Assembly: GCA_017550205.1 (NCBI GenBank)
Contig: JAFZPS010000025.1
Location: forward strand, 1 to 15,230
DNA length: 15,230 nt
Origin: Bacilli bacterium
GTDB taxonomy: Bacteria > Bacillota_I > Bacilli_A > RF39 > UBA660
Direction: 5' to 3'
Both the position numbers and the translations under genes were made by a program. The notes below the pieces were generated by a model. The model made no database searches and had not been told where the DNA came from. It was given only the letters and a program-made list of their open reading frames with translations. Below, piece after piece: positions 6,601 through 13,818 of the stretch; within the stretch, counting starts at the first letter, position 1, and every line of letters starts with the position of its first letter.

Positions 6601-6766
6601 CATTTTTCTTTCTTGCTCTAATTTCTTTAGTAGTAAGTCTAACTTTCTTACCATTTTCATCTCTACAAACTTGTAAATTAACGTTTTGTCTCTTTTTAGT
6701 AGCATTTAAAGCATGAGATCTAATATTTTTTACATTACCTTTTCTGTTAGAAACGTTTACTGCCAT
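6587..6766 (-). CDS. rpmB: Ribosomal protein L28 (bL28)
   Basis: 59 residues from ATG at 6766 to TAA at 6587-6589 on the minus strand. It starts M-A-V-N-V-S-N-R-K-G and contains the L28 signature R-S-H-A-L-N-A-T-K-K-R, followed by N-L-Q-V and a basic end (V-R-L-T-T-K-E-I-R-A). It is a structural protein of the large ribosomal subunit. It lacks the N-terminal Cys pair found in zinc-binding L28, so it is the zinc-independent (C-minus) form. AAGGAGGG lies about 6 bases before the start on the minus strand, the strongest ribosome site in the window, as expected for a ribosomal protein. It is transcribed alone, convergent with the 5904 gene and divergent from dnaE. An over-long plus-strand reading of dnaE (from 6713) would run antisense over its 5' end, which supports the later dnaE start. 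Confidence 0.93.
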   Translation of the reverse strand: MAVNVSNRKGNVKNIRSHALNATKKRQNVNLQVCRDENGKKVRLTTKEIRARKKNEKTA

Positions 6767-6797
6767 GTTATTCCCTCCTTTGGCCCCTTGCTTTATA

Positions 6798-6826
6798 ACT
6801 TTAACATAAAATCATTTAAAAGTCAA
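6798..6826 (-). promoter_or_regulatory. Likely rpmB promoter
   Basis: On the minus strand, TTGACT (complement of 6821-6826), a 17-base spacer and TAAAGT (complement of 6798-6803), with TGT immediately before the -10 (extended -10). Leader to the start codon is about 25-30 bases. Confidence 0.6.
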
Positions 6827-6858
6827 ATAAAATTAATCGTTTTGATTATCAAAAAATG

Positions 6859-6882
6859 TGATAAAATAAAAGAAAAAGGAGG
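6859..6882 (+). promoter_or_regulatory. Likely extended -10 and ribosome site for dnaE
   Basis: TGATAAAAT (6859-6867) resembles an extended -10. The TTGATT at 6842-6847 is too close (14 bases) to be a normal -35. AAAGGAGG (6875-6882) lies 7 bases before ATG 6890 and decides the dnaE start. Confidence 0.5.
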
Positions 6883-6889
6883 TATTAGA

Positions 6890-9817
6890 ATGACTATTCC
6901 AATTTATAATAAAAGTAACTATTCTTTATTATCTAGTTTATTAAAAATAGATGATATTATTTTATACGCTAAAAAGAATAATTTATCTAGTATTTCCTTA
7001 ACAGATAATAATATGTTTGGTACTATGGAATTTATCCATAAATGTAAAAATGAAAATATAAAACCAGTAATAGGATTAGAATTAAATCTAGAAGAATATA
7101 ATATAGTATTATATGCTAAAAACTATAAAGGATACCAATCATTAATAAAATTATCTACTATTCAAAGTGAAAGAATCATTACTATAGAAGATATAAAAAA
7201 ATATAATAAAGAAGTAATATGTGTATTACCATTTAAATATAAAGATAATTTCGATATATTAGGAAATATCTATGTTGAATTATATTTAGGATATTCTAAT
7301 AAACAAGAAGAAAAAGAATCATTAATTATTACTAAAAATATTGTATATTTTAAAGAAAGTTTATACTTATCTAAAGAAGATTCTAAGTGTTTATCATATT
7401 TATATCTTATAAGAGATGGTAAAACTATTACTGATGAAATAGAGTATGATATTAAAAATCATGAATTAGAAACAGAAGATACTACTAATAATACTAATAG
7501 AATAATTGATGAATGTAATATAGAATTTCCTGAAAAAGAAAATCTACTTCCTATATATGATTGTCCTGATCCTAAGAAATACTTATTTGAACTTAGTAAA
7601 AAAGGTCTTTCAAAAAGACTAAATAATGAATTAAATGATACTTATAAAAATAGATTATTATATGAATTAAATGTAATTAATGAAATGGGATTTTCTAATT
7701 ACTTTTTAGTAGTGTATGATTTTATAAGATTTGCTAAAAAGAATAAAATATTAGTAGGACCAGGAAGAGGTAGTGCTGCAGGTTCTCTAGTAGCTTACTC
7801 CTTAGGTATAACTGATATTGATCCACTAAAATATGATTTATTATTTGAAAGATTCTTAAATCCAGAAAGAAAAACAATGCCTGATATAGATACAGACTTT
7901 CCGGATAATAAAAGAGATTTAGTTATAGAATATGTTCAACAAAAATACGGAGAAAAAAGAGTAAGTGGAATCATCACATTTGGAACACTTGCTGCTAAAC
8001 AAGTAATAAGAGATGTATCAAGAGTACTTAATATACCAGTTTATAAAGTAGATAGTTTAACTAAATATATTCCTAATATGTCTCATGATAAATTAGAAGA
8101 TATTTATAAAACTAATCCTAACTTTAAAGCAAAAATAGATAGTGATAGTCTATTAACTGATATGTATAAAATAGCTATTAAATTAGAAGGATTCCCAAGA
8201 CATACTTCACAACACGCTGCTGGTATTGTAATGAGTAGAGTAGATTTAGATGAAGTAATACCTTTAACTAAATCAGATAATATGTACTTAACTAGTTATT
8301 CTATGGAATATCTTGAAGATTTAGGATTATTAAAGATGGACTTTCTTGTGTTAAAAAATCTTACTTTAATAGATAATATTATTAATGATATAAAAGAATT
8401 AAAAGGAATAGAAGTAGACTTTAATAAAATACCTCTAGATGATATAGAAACTCTAAAGATATTTGAAGAAGCTAATACTTGTGGAATCTTTCAATTTGAA
8501 TCTACTGGTATGAGAAATTTTTTAAAGAGACTAAAAGCTAATTCTTTTGATGATATAGTAGCAGCAATTGCTTTATTTAGACCAGGTGCTGCTTTAAATA
8601 TAGATTCTTATATTAAGAGAAAACATGGAGAAGAAAAGATTACTTATTTAGATCCATCACTAGAAAAAATAACTAAAAATACTTATGGATTCTTAATCTA
8701 TCAGGAACAAATAATGCAATTAGCTAACGTGTATGCAGGATATTCTTTAGGAGAAGCTGATATACTTAGAAGAGCTATGTCTAAGAAGAAAAAAGAATTA
8801 TTAAAGAGTGAAGAAGATAAATTTATTAAAAAGAGTATGGAAAATAAACACTCTATGCAACAAGCTAAAGCTTTATTTGAACTTGTCTTAAACTTTGCAG
8901 GATATGGATTTAATAAATCACACTCTGTAGTATATAGTATTATTGCCTATAAAATGGCTTATTTAAAAGCACACTTTAAAACTATATTCTTTGCAAATCT
9001 ACTTTCTAATGTAATAGGAAGTTCCACTAAAACAAATGAATATATTATGGAAGCTAAAGCTAATGGAATAGAAGTAGTAAAACCAACAATCAATAATAGT
9101 ACTTCTAAATATATAGTAAAAGATGATAAAATAATATATCCAATATCTAATATAAAAGGATTAGGAGTAGTATCTTGTGAAACTATAGAAAGAGCTAAAT
9201 CTAATGGAGAATTTACTGATATCTATGATTGTTTTAGTAGACTATATATAGAAGGAATTACTAAAAAAGTATTTGAAGATTTAATAATGGCTGATACTTT
9301 CAAAGAATTTAATATTAATAGAGCTACTCTAATGTATAACTTAGATAGTTTATATAATTATGCAGAATTAACTAAAGATATAGATCCATCATTAGTAGCT
9401 AAACCAGTTATAGAAGAACAAAAAGAATATACTGATGAAATACTATTAGATAAAGAAAAAGAATTATTTGGATTCTTCTTATCAAGTCATCCTACTACTG
9501 GGTATAGAAAAGATAATCCATATTGTATTACTTTAAATAAAGTAGAAGATAACTTTAATAAAACAGTAGATGTTTTAATAGTAGTAGATAAAATAAAAGT
9601 AATTAATACTAAAAAAGGTGATAAGATGGCTTTCTTAACAGGAAGTGATGAAACAGCTTCCTTTGAATTTACTTTATTTCCTAAAGTATTTACTCTATAC
9701 CAAGAAATATCTAAAGGAGATTTATTAAAAATAAGAGGACATGTTGAAAAAAGATTAGATGAATTTCAAATAATAGTAGAAAAAATAAAGAAGTTAAAGG
9801 ATGATAATAATGAATAA
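6890..9817 (+). CDS. dnaE: DNA polymerase III alpha subunit, DnaE type, with degenerate PHP domain
   Basis: 975 residues, short for DnaE (about 1,100 in Bacillus) but close to Mollicutes-type DnaE. It is a C-family replicative polymerase; in Gram-positive bacteria DnaE extends primers beside PolC. Domains in order: PHP (about 1-200), palm with G-P-G-R-G-S-A-A-G-S and the catalytic P-D-I-D-T-D-F at 331-337 (Asp332, Asp334), third catalytic Asp484 in K-M-D-F-L, fingers with F-P-R-H-T-S-Q-H-A-A-G and F-Q-F-E-S-T-G-M, then Y-Q-E-Q-I-M, a helix-hairpin-helix region and a C-terminal OB fold (about 875-965). The PHP metal histidines are missing: the usual H-x-x-x-H near residue 7 reads P-I-Y-N-K, and the T-D-H motif reads T-D-N-N. 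I start at ATG 6890, after AAAGGAGG; an upstream in-frame ATG at 6713 adds 59 residues of non-DnaE sequence antisense to rpmB. The 3' end overlaps lspA by 8 bases. Confidence 0.95.
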   Translation: MTIPIYNKSNYSLLSSLLKIDDIILYAKKNNLSSISLTDNNMFGTMEFIHKCKNENIKPVIGLELNLEEYNIVLYAKNYKGYQSLIKLSTIQSERIITIEDIKKYNKEVICVLPFKYKDNFDILGNIYVELYLGYSNKQEEKESLIITKNIVYFKESLYLSKEDSKCLSYLYLIRDGKTITDEIEYDIKNHELETEDTTNNTNRIIDECNIEFPEKENLLPIYDCPDPKKYLFELSKKGLSKRLNNELNDTYKNRLLYELNVINEMGFSNYFLVVYDFIRFAKKNKILVGPGRGSAAGSLVAYSLGITDIDPLKYDLLFERFLNPERKTMPDIDTDFPDNKRDLVIEYVQQKYGEKRVSGIITFGTLAAKQVIRDVSRVLNIPVYKVDSLTKYIPNMSHDKLEDIYKTNPNFKAKIDSDSLLTDMYKIAIKLEGFPRHTSQHAAGIVMSRVDLDEVIPLTKSDNMYLTSYSMEYLEDLGLLKMDFLVLKNLTLIDNIINDIKELKGIEVDFNKIPLDDIETLKIFEEANTCGIFQFESTGMRNFLKRLKANSFDDIVAAIALFRPGAALNIDSYIKRKHGEEKITYLDPSLEKITKNTYGFLIYQEQIMQLANVYAGYSLGEADILRRAMSKKKKELLKSEEDKFIKKSMENKHSMQQAKALFELVLNFAGYGFNKSHSVVYSIIAYKMAYLKAHFKTIFFANLLSNVIGSSTKTNEYIMEAKANGIEVVKPTINNSTSKYIVKDDKIIYPISNIKGLGVVSCETIERAKSNGEFTDIYDCFSRLYIEGITKKVFEDLIMADTFKEFNINRATLMYNLDSLYNYAELTKDIDPSLVAKPVIEEQKEYTDEILLDKEKELFGFFLSSHPTTGYRKDNPYCITLNKVEDNFNKTVDVLIVVDKIKVINTKKGDKMAFLTGSDETASFEFTLFPKVFTLYQEISKGDLLKIRGHVEKRLDEFQIIVEKIKKLKDDNNE

Positions 9818-10331
9818 GAAGGAAGATATATACAAAATAACAGTATTAGTTTTTTGTTTAGATCAATTAATTAAGTATTATATTAATAAATTTATGGAAT
9901 TAAATACTAGTATAAATATAATACCTAATTTTTTTAGTATATTTTATGTAAAAAATAAAGGAGCAGCTTTTTCTATATTAGAAAAACATACTTTTATATT
10001 AGTAATCATAAGTGTAATATTCTTAGTAATACTAGATTTTTATATAAAAAAAGAAAAAAACTTTACTAAATTAAATATCATATCACTAGGTATGATAATG
10101 GGTGGTATATTTGGTAATCTATTAGATAGAATAATATATCACAGTGTAATAGATTATTTATCTTTTGGTAATTTTCCAATATTTAATCTTGCAGATATAT
10201 GTATAACTGTAGGTGTTTCATTATTAATAATAAGTGAATTATTAAAGATAAGAAAGGAAAATAAAGATGATAGAGAAATTCAAGAAGTATTACCAAGAAG
10301 AAAAAGAAATACTAAAAAAGAAAATAGATAA
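9810..10331 (+). CDS. lspA: Lipoprotein signal peptidase (signal peptidase II) with extended basic tail
   Basis: 173 residues from ATG 9810. This membrane aspartic protease cuts lipoprotein precursors before the lipidated cysteine. Four hydrophobic helices are visible. Family motifs: D-Q-L-I-K near the N-terminus, V-K-N-K-G-A-A-F-S, G-N-L-L-D-R, and the two catalytic aspartates, Asp115 in V-I-D-Y and Asp129 in F-N-L-A-D. AAAGGA (9796-9801) is 8 bases before 9810; the in-frame ATG at 9801 is too close to that site. The start overlaps the end of dnaE (coupling). The last 25 or so residues, beyond the usual end near L-L-K-I-R-K, are strongly basic and polar, and 65 bases of them are shared with the next gene in another frame. 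This suggests loss of an earlier stop codon. The catalytic core is complete. Confidence 0.94.
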   Translation: MNKKEDIYKITVLVFCLDQLIKYYINKFMELNTSINIIPNFFSIFYVKNKGAAFSILEKHTFILVIISVIFLVILDFYIKKEKNFTKLNIISLGMIMGGIFGNLLDRIIYHSVIDYLSFGNFPIFNLADICITVGVSLLIISELLKIRKENKDDREIQEVLPRRKRNTKKENR

Positions 10332-11325
10332 TTATAATAATAAATTAATAATAGAAGATAATCCTATAATAAAAGAAAACTTAGAATACTTTTCAAAACT
10401 AAATACTAATGGAAAACTAATAAGAGGAGTATTAACAGATCTAGGATATTACTTATTAAATGATAATAGAGAATATTCAAATGATTTAGCTCTAGCTTAT
10501 GAAATATTTCAAACTGCTATTCTTGTACATGATGATATTATTGATCAAGATGAAAAAAGAAGAGGTATAAATACAATTCATTTTGAAAATTATAATAAGT
10601 ATAAAAAATATAATAAATTAGAAGCAAAACATCTAAGTGAATCTATAGCTATCTGTATAGGAGATTATGGCCTATACCAAGCTAATATGGTAATTAGTAA
10701 TGCATATAAGGATGATTCTAATCTAAGTAAAGTATTAATTAATTTTAATGATACAATTCTAAAAACAATAAAAGGAGAAATGCTAGACGTAGTATTACCA
10801 TTTAAAAGTAAAAATATTAATATAGATGAATCATTAGAAGAATCTATAATAGATATATATAGATTAAAAACATCTTATTACACAATAATAGGACCATTAT
10901 CAGTAGGATTATTATTAGCAGGAGCAGATTCAAATAAAATAGAAGATATAACTAATTTTGGAGAAAAAGTAGGAATAGCTTTTCAAATACAAGATGATAT
11001 TCTAGGAATATATTCTGAAGAAATAGGTAAAGTAATAGGATCTGATATTAAAGAATTTAAACAAACTATTCTTTATTCACATATATCTAAAACAGATTAT
11101 ATTAATGAATTAAATAGGTACTATGGAAAAGATTTATCTAATGAAAATATTAATAAAGTAAGAGAATTATTTAAAGAAAGTGGTTCTTATGATTACGCAA
11201 TTAATATGATGAATAAAATGTATGATGAAAGCATAAGTATTTTAAATAATACTAATTGGATAGATGAATCTAAGAAGAATATATTAAAAGGATTTGTAGA
11301 ATATTTAAGAAATAGAAATAAATAG
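10267..11325 (+). CDS. Polyprenyl synthetase family (short-chain trans-prenyl diphosphate synthase)
   Basis: 352 residues. It condenses isopentenyl diphosphate with allylic diphosphates to make farnesyl-, geranylgeranyl- or longer prenyl diphosphates. The substrate lysine/arginine motif G-K-L-I-R lies about 40 residues before the first Asp-rich motif D-D-I-I-D (89-93). The second motif D-D-I-L-G is at 243-247, within Q-I-Q-D-D-I-L-G and followed by I-G-S-D. Both catalytic motifs are intact. No bulky-residue pattern lets me fix the chain length, so a gene name (ispA, crtE or hepT type) would be a guess. AAAGGA (10253-10258) lies 8 bases before ATG 10267, inside the lspA coding sequence, which confirms the 65-base overlap with lspA. 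Position in the dnaE-lspA cluster suggests constitutive isoprenoid supply, perhaps for bactoprenol. Confidence 0.92.
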   Translation: MIEKFKKYYQEEKEILKKKIDNYNNKLIIEDNPIIKENLEYFSKLNTNGKLIRGVLTDLGYYLLNDNREYSNDLALAYEIFQTAILVHDDIIDQDEKRRGINTIHFENYNKYKKYNKLEAKHLSESIAICIGDYGLYQANMVISNAYKDDSNLSKVLINFNDTILKTIKGEMLDVVLPFKSKNINIDESLEESIIDIYRLKTSYYTIIGPLSVGLLLAGADSNKIEDITNFGEKVGIAFQIQDDILGIYSEEIGKVIGSDIKEFKQTILYSHISKTDYINELNRYYGKDLSNENINKVRELFKESGSYDYAINMMNKMYDESISILNNTNWIDESKKNILKGFVEYLRNRNK

Positions 11326-11330
11326 GTGAT
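11323..11330 (+). promoter_or_regulatory. Ribosome site overlapping the previous stop codon
   Basis: TAGGTGAT: its first three bases are the TAG stop of the prenyl synthase, and the rest is the ribosome site for ATG 11334. Termination and re-initiation are probably coupled. Confidence 0.65.
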
Positions 11331-11333
11331 AAT

Positions 11334-11891
11334 ATGAATTTATTAGGAAGTAAAAATCTAGAAACTGATAGATTAATACTTAGAAAAACAGAAGAAGAAG
11401 ATTTAAAAAAACTATGGGAAATACTTTGTGATAGAGATATAAGTAGATTATATCTTACTTGCAAAATAAATGATAATTGGGAAGATGAAAAAAAGTGGCA
11501 ATACAAGAAACTTGAAAAAGCAAGTAACTCTGATGTCTTTTGTTGGACTATAGTTCGTAAAGATAATAATGAAGTTATAGGACAAATCACAGTACAAGAA
11601 AGTGATAATCCTGATAAATCTATAAGAGACATAGGTTGGTTTATATCTAAAAGTAATCATAGAAAAGGTTATGCTTATGAAGCAGCTTCTAAAGTATTAA
11701 AATATATGTTTAATGAAGTAAAAATAAATAAAATAGTAACTTCTGTAGCAATAATAAATCCTGCTAGTTGGAAATTAATGGAAAAACTAGGATTTAAAAG
11801 ATTAGATACAACACATAAGAATAAATACTTCTTTGTAGAAGAACCTGTAGAATCATATGAATATGTATTAGAAGAATATGAAGGTGAGTAA
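11334..11891 (+). CDS. GNAT family N-acetyltransferase (RimJ/RimL-like)
   Basis: 185 residues. The N-terminus L-E-T-D-R-L-I-L-R is the standard opening of the RimJ/RimL branch of GNAT enzymes, which transfer acetyl from acetyl-CoA to protein N-termini, aminoglycosides or other amines. A central strand-turn-strand I-G-Q-I-T-V is followed by G-W-F-I and the acetyl-CoA-binding turn R-K-G-Y-A-Y-E-A. Near the end are N-P-A-S-W-K-L-M-E-K-L-G-F, also typical of the family. The second glycine of the usual R-x-x-G-x-G/A turn is Ala, which is common. The substrate is not predictable. The gene starts 8 bases after the prenyl synthase and ends one base before the TTG start of the CDF exporter, so it belongs to the same transcript. 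Confidence 0.88.
   Translation: MNLLGSKNLETDRLILRKTEEEDLKKLWEILCDRDISRLYLTCKINDNWEDEKKWQYKKLEKASNSDVFCWTIVRKDNNEVIGQITVQESDNPDKSIRDIGWFISKSNHRKGYAYEAASKVLKYMFNEVKINKIVTSVAIINPASWKLMEKLGFKRLDTTHKNKYFFVEEPVESYEYVLEEYEGE
11881..11887 (+). promoter_or_regulatory. Ribosome site that selects a TTG start for the CDF gene
   Basis: AAGGTGA lies 5 bases before TTG 11893. An in-frame ATG at 11878 lies upstream of this site and lacks its own, so TTG is preferred. Confidence 0.6.
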
Positions 11892-11892
11892 A

Positions 11893-12771
11893 TTGAATAG
11901 ATTTAAACGTGCTAAAAGAGCAAGTATTATTGGAATAATAGGAAATATATTTTTACTAATAATAAAAGCCACAATAGGTTTTATTAGTAATAGTCAAGCA
12001 ATGATAGCTGATGCTTTTAATAGTTTTGGTGATGTATTTTCTTCATTTATGACTTATATAGGAAATAGAATAAGTTCTAAAGCAGCAGATGAAGACCATA
12101 ATTTAGGTCATGGAAAAGCAGAATATATATTCTCATTACTAATAAGTATAGTTATGTTTTTAACGTCAATTACAGTTGTAAAAAAAGCAATAATCACATA
12201 TATAGATAAAATACCTATTAGTTTTAATTATTATCTAATAATTGTATGTATTATAACTATAATAGTTAAATTTAGTTTGTTTTTATATACTAATAGTATT
12301 TATAAGAAAGATAAAAATATATTAATAAAAGCAAATTCTAAAGATCATAGAAATGATTGTTTTATCACAATCTTAACTTTAATATCCACAATACTAGGAT
12401 TATATGGTTACTATATAATAGATATTCTTATAGGTATTACTATAGCTATTTGGATAGGTTATACATCTATTAAATTATTTATAGAAAGTTATGATGTATT
12501 AATGGATAAATCTATAGATGATTCTACTAAAGAAGAAGTATTAGAAATAATAAAAAGGCATGAAGAAGTAATAAGAGTTAATCACTTTAATTCAACACCA
12601 GTAGGTTATAAATACCAAATATCATTTACTATATTTGTAGATGGAAATCTATCTACATTTGAGTCTCATGAAATAGCTAATTCACTAGAAAGAGAAATAG
12701 CAAAAGAAATAGAAGAGATTTACTTAACGGTTATACATGTAAATCCTATTAAAATAAAAGAAAAAAAATAA
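11893..12771 (+). CDS. Cation diffusion facilitator, probably a manganese exporter
   Basis: 292 residues from TTG 11893 (297 if ATG 11878 is used). It is an inner-membrane metal/proton antiporter of the CDF family. Seen in order: basic N-terminus; helices with A-D-A-F-N-S-F-G-D (Asn43, Asp47 as the N-x-x-x-D pair of helix 2); G-H-G-K-A-E-Y in the loop after it; D-H-R-N-D (Asp151, Asp155 as the D-x-x-x-D pair of helix 5); and a cytoplasmic C-terminal domain with V-D-G-N-L-S, F-E-S-H-E-I and V-I-H-V-N-P. The four site residues N, D, D, D match the set reported for Mn exporters such as pneumococcal MntE, whereas zinc exporters normally have H or D with H-x-x-x-D. Mn specificity is therefore an inference from these residues. 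It is the last gene of the cluster starting at dnaE; no terminator is seen before the next promoter. Confidence 0.88.
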   Translation: MNRFKRAKRASIIGIIGNIFLLIIKATIGFISNSQAMIADAFNSFGDVFSSFMTYIGNRISSKAADEDHNLGHGKAEYIFSLLISIVMFLTSITVVKKAIITYIDKIPISFNYYLIIVCIITIIVKFSLFLYTNSIYKKDKNILIKANSKDHRNDCFITILTLISTILGLYGYYIIDILIGITIAIWIGYTSIKLFIESYDVLMDKSIDDSTKEEVLEIIKRHEEVIRVNHFNSTPVGYKYQISFTIFVDGNLSTFESHEIANSLEREIAKEIEEIYLTVIHVNPIKIKEKK

Positions 12772-12778
12772 TAAAATA

Positions 12779-12804
12779 TGTTATAATAAAAAATGATTAG
12801 GATG
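12779..12804 (+). promoter_or_regulatory. Extended -10 promoter and ribosome site for the AAA+ gene
   Basis: TGTTATAAT (12779-12787) is a full extended -10. The -35 region is an A-tract with no consensus, perhaps an UP-like element. TTAGGATG (12797-12804) lies 7 bases before ATG 12812. Confidence 0.62.
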
Positions 12805-12811
12805 TGTTCAT

Positions 12812-13792
12812 ATGAATATAGAAAAACTATTTGATGAAAAAACTGAAGAAAAATTTGATATTAAATCCAAAAGAATAAGTATGCTTTCTAACTATGGAGA
12901 AAACTTTTGTGATAATACTTATATAACTAATCCTGCAATAGGTAGAGATGTGCAAATAAAGGAAATGATTCTAATTTTACTAACACCTGATAAATCAGCA
13001 GTCTTAATAGGTAAACCTGGTGTAGGTAAAACAGCTATAGTAGAAGGGTTAGCATATCGCATTCAAAAAGGAGAAGTACCAGATATTTTAAAAGATTATC
13101 AAGTAATCAAATTAAATACTGCAGCTCTTTTAGGAACAGATCCTGTAACAGGGGAATCTAAAGTTCAAGTTTTAATTGATGAATTAAAAGATAAGACTAA
13201 ATTAATTTTATTTATAGATGAAATCCATACACTTATGGGTACAAAGGGTGAAGCATTAGACTTCGCTAATATGTTTAAACCTGCTCTTGATAGAGGTGAT
13301 ATCAAAGTAATAGGTGCAACAACTACAGAAGAATATGAGAGATATATTTTAAGAGATAAAGCATTTGTTAGACGTTTCCAAAAAGTAGAAGTACTAGAAC
13401 CAACTAGAGAAGAAAATATTGATATTCTAATCGGAACACTACCAAAAATAGAAAAAAGAACAGGTGCTAAGATGATGTATACTTCATTTATTCAAAGAAG
13501 AATGATGGAATTTATTACTGATATAACCAGTGAATATAAAAGAATATATGAAATAGGTTCACGTTATCCAGATGTTTCTCTAACAATAGTTCAAGAAGCT
13601 TTTTCTAATGCTTTATTTGATAATAGATATGAAGTAAATGTAATGGATTTTAGAAAAGCAATTTCAAGTAGTAAAAACATTTATCCAGATGTAATAACAA
13701 AATCAATGCCAATGTTTGATGTAATGTTCAAAGACCAAATAGCAGAATATTTAAATAAGGAAAAAAATAATATAGAAAAATTATCAGATTGA
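12812..13792 (+). CDS. Stand-alone AAA+ ATPase resembling the first AAA domain of ClpB/ClpC
   Basis: 326 residues, a single AAA+ module. A short charged N-terminus (1-35) leads into N-P-A-I-G-R-D, the usual start of a Clp D1 domain. Walker A is G-K-P-G-V-G-K-T (67-74), Walker B L-F-I-D-E-I-H (Asp136, Glu137), sensor 1 I-G-A-T-T-T-E-E-Y, and arginine fingers R-R at 187-188 in A-F-V-R-R-F-Q-K-V. A Clp-like helical lid follows. It lacks the Clp N-domain, middle coiled coil, second AAA domain and any ClpP-binding loop. The pore loop that reads K-Y-R-G-E in ClpB reads D-P-V-T-G-E here, with Val112 in place of the tyrosine. It is therefore an intact ATPase but probably not a standard threading unfoldase. 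The stop is TGA. The next gene starts 26 bases on with no terminator between, so the two form a likely operon. Confidence 0.85.
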   Translation: MNIEKLFDEKTEEKFDIKSKRISMLSNYGENFCDNTYITNPAIGRDVQIKEMILILLTPDKSAVLIGKPGVGKTAIVEGLAYRIQKGEVPDILKDYQVIKLNTAALLGTDPVTGESKVQVLIDELKDKTKLILFIDEIHTLMGTKGEALDFANMFKPALDRGDIKVIGATTTEEYERYILRDKAFVRRFQKVEVLEPTREENIDILIGTLPKIEKRTGAKMMYTSFIQRRMMEFITDITSEYKRIYEIGSRYPDVSLTIVQEAFSNALFDNRYEVNVMDFRKAISSSKNIYPDVITKSMPMFDVMFKDQIAEYLNKEKNNIEKLSD

Positions 13793-13807
13793 TAAAAAAG
13801 AATAAGT

Positions 13808-13813
13808 AGGTGA
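13808..13813 (+). promoter_or_regulatory. Ribosome site that selects a TTG start
   Basis: AGGTGA lies 5 bases before TTG 13819. The in-frame GTG at 13810 sits inside this site and so cannot be the start. Confidence 0.7.
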
Positions 13814-13818
13814 TAAAA

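Noticed and set aside
6713..6889. 59-codon upstream extension of dnaE
   Set aside because: It lies antisense to the 5' end of rpmB and across the divergent promoters, does not resemble a PHP domain, and a strong AAAGGAGG precedes ATG 6890.
11270..11660. Minus-strand open frames opposite the GNAT gene
   Set aside because: They are shadows without ribosome sites, while the plus strand carries clear GNAT motifs.
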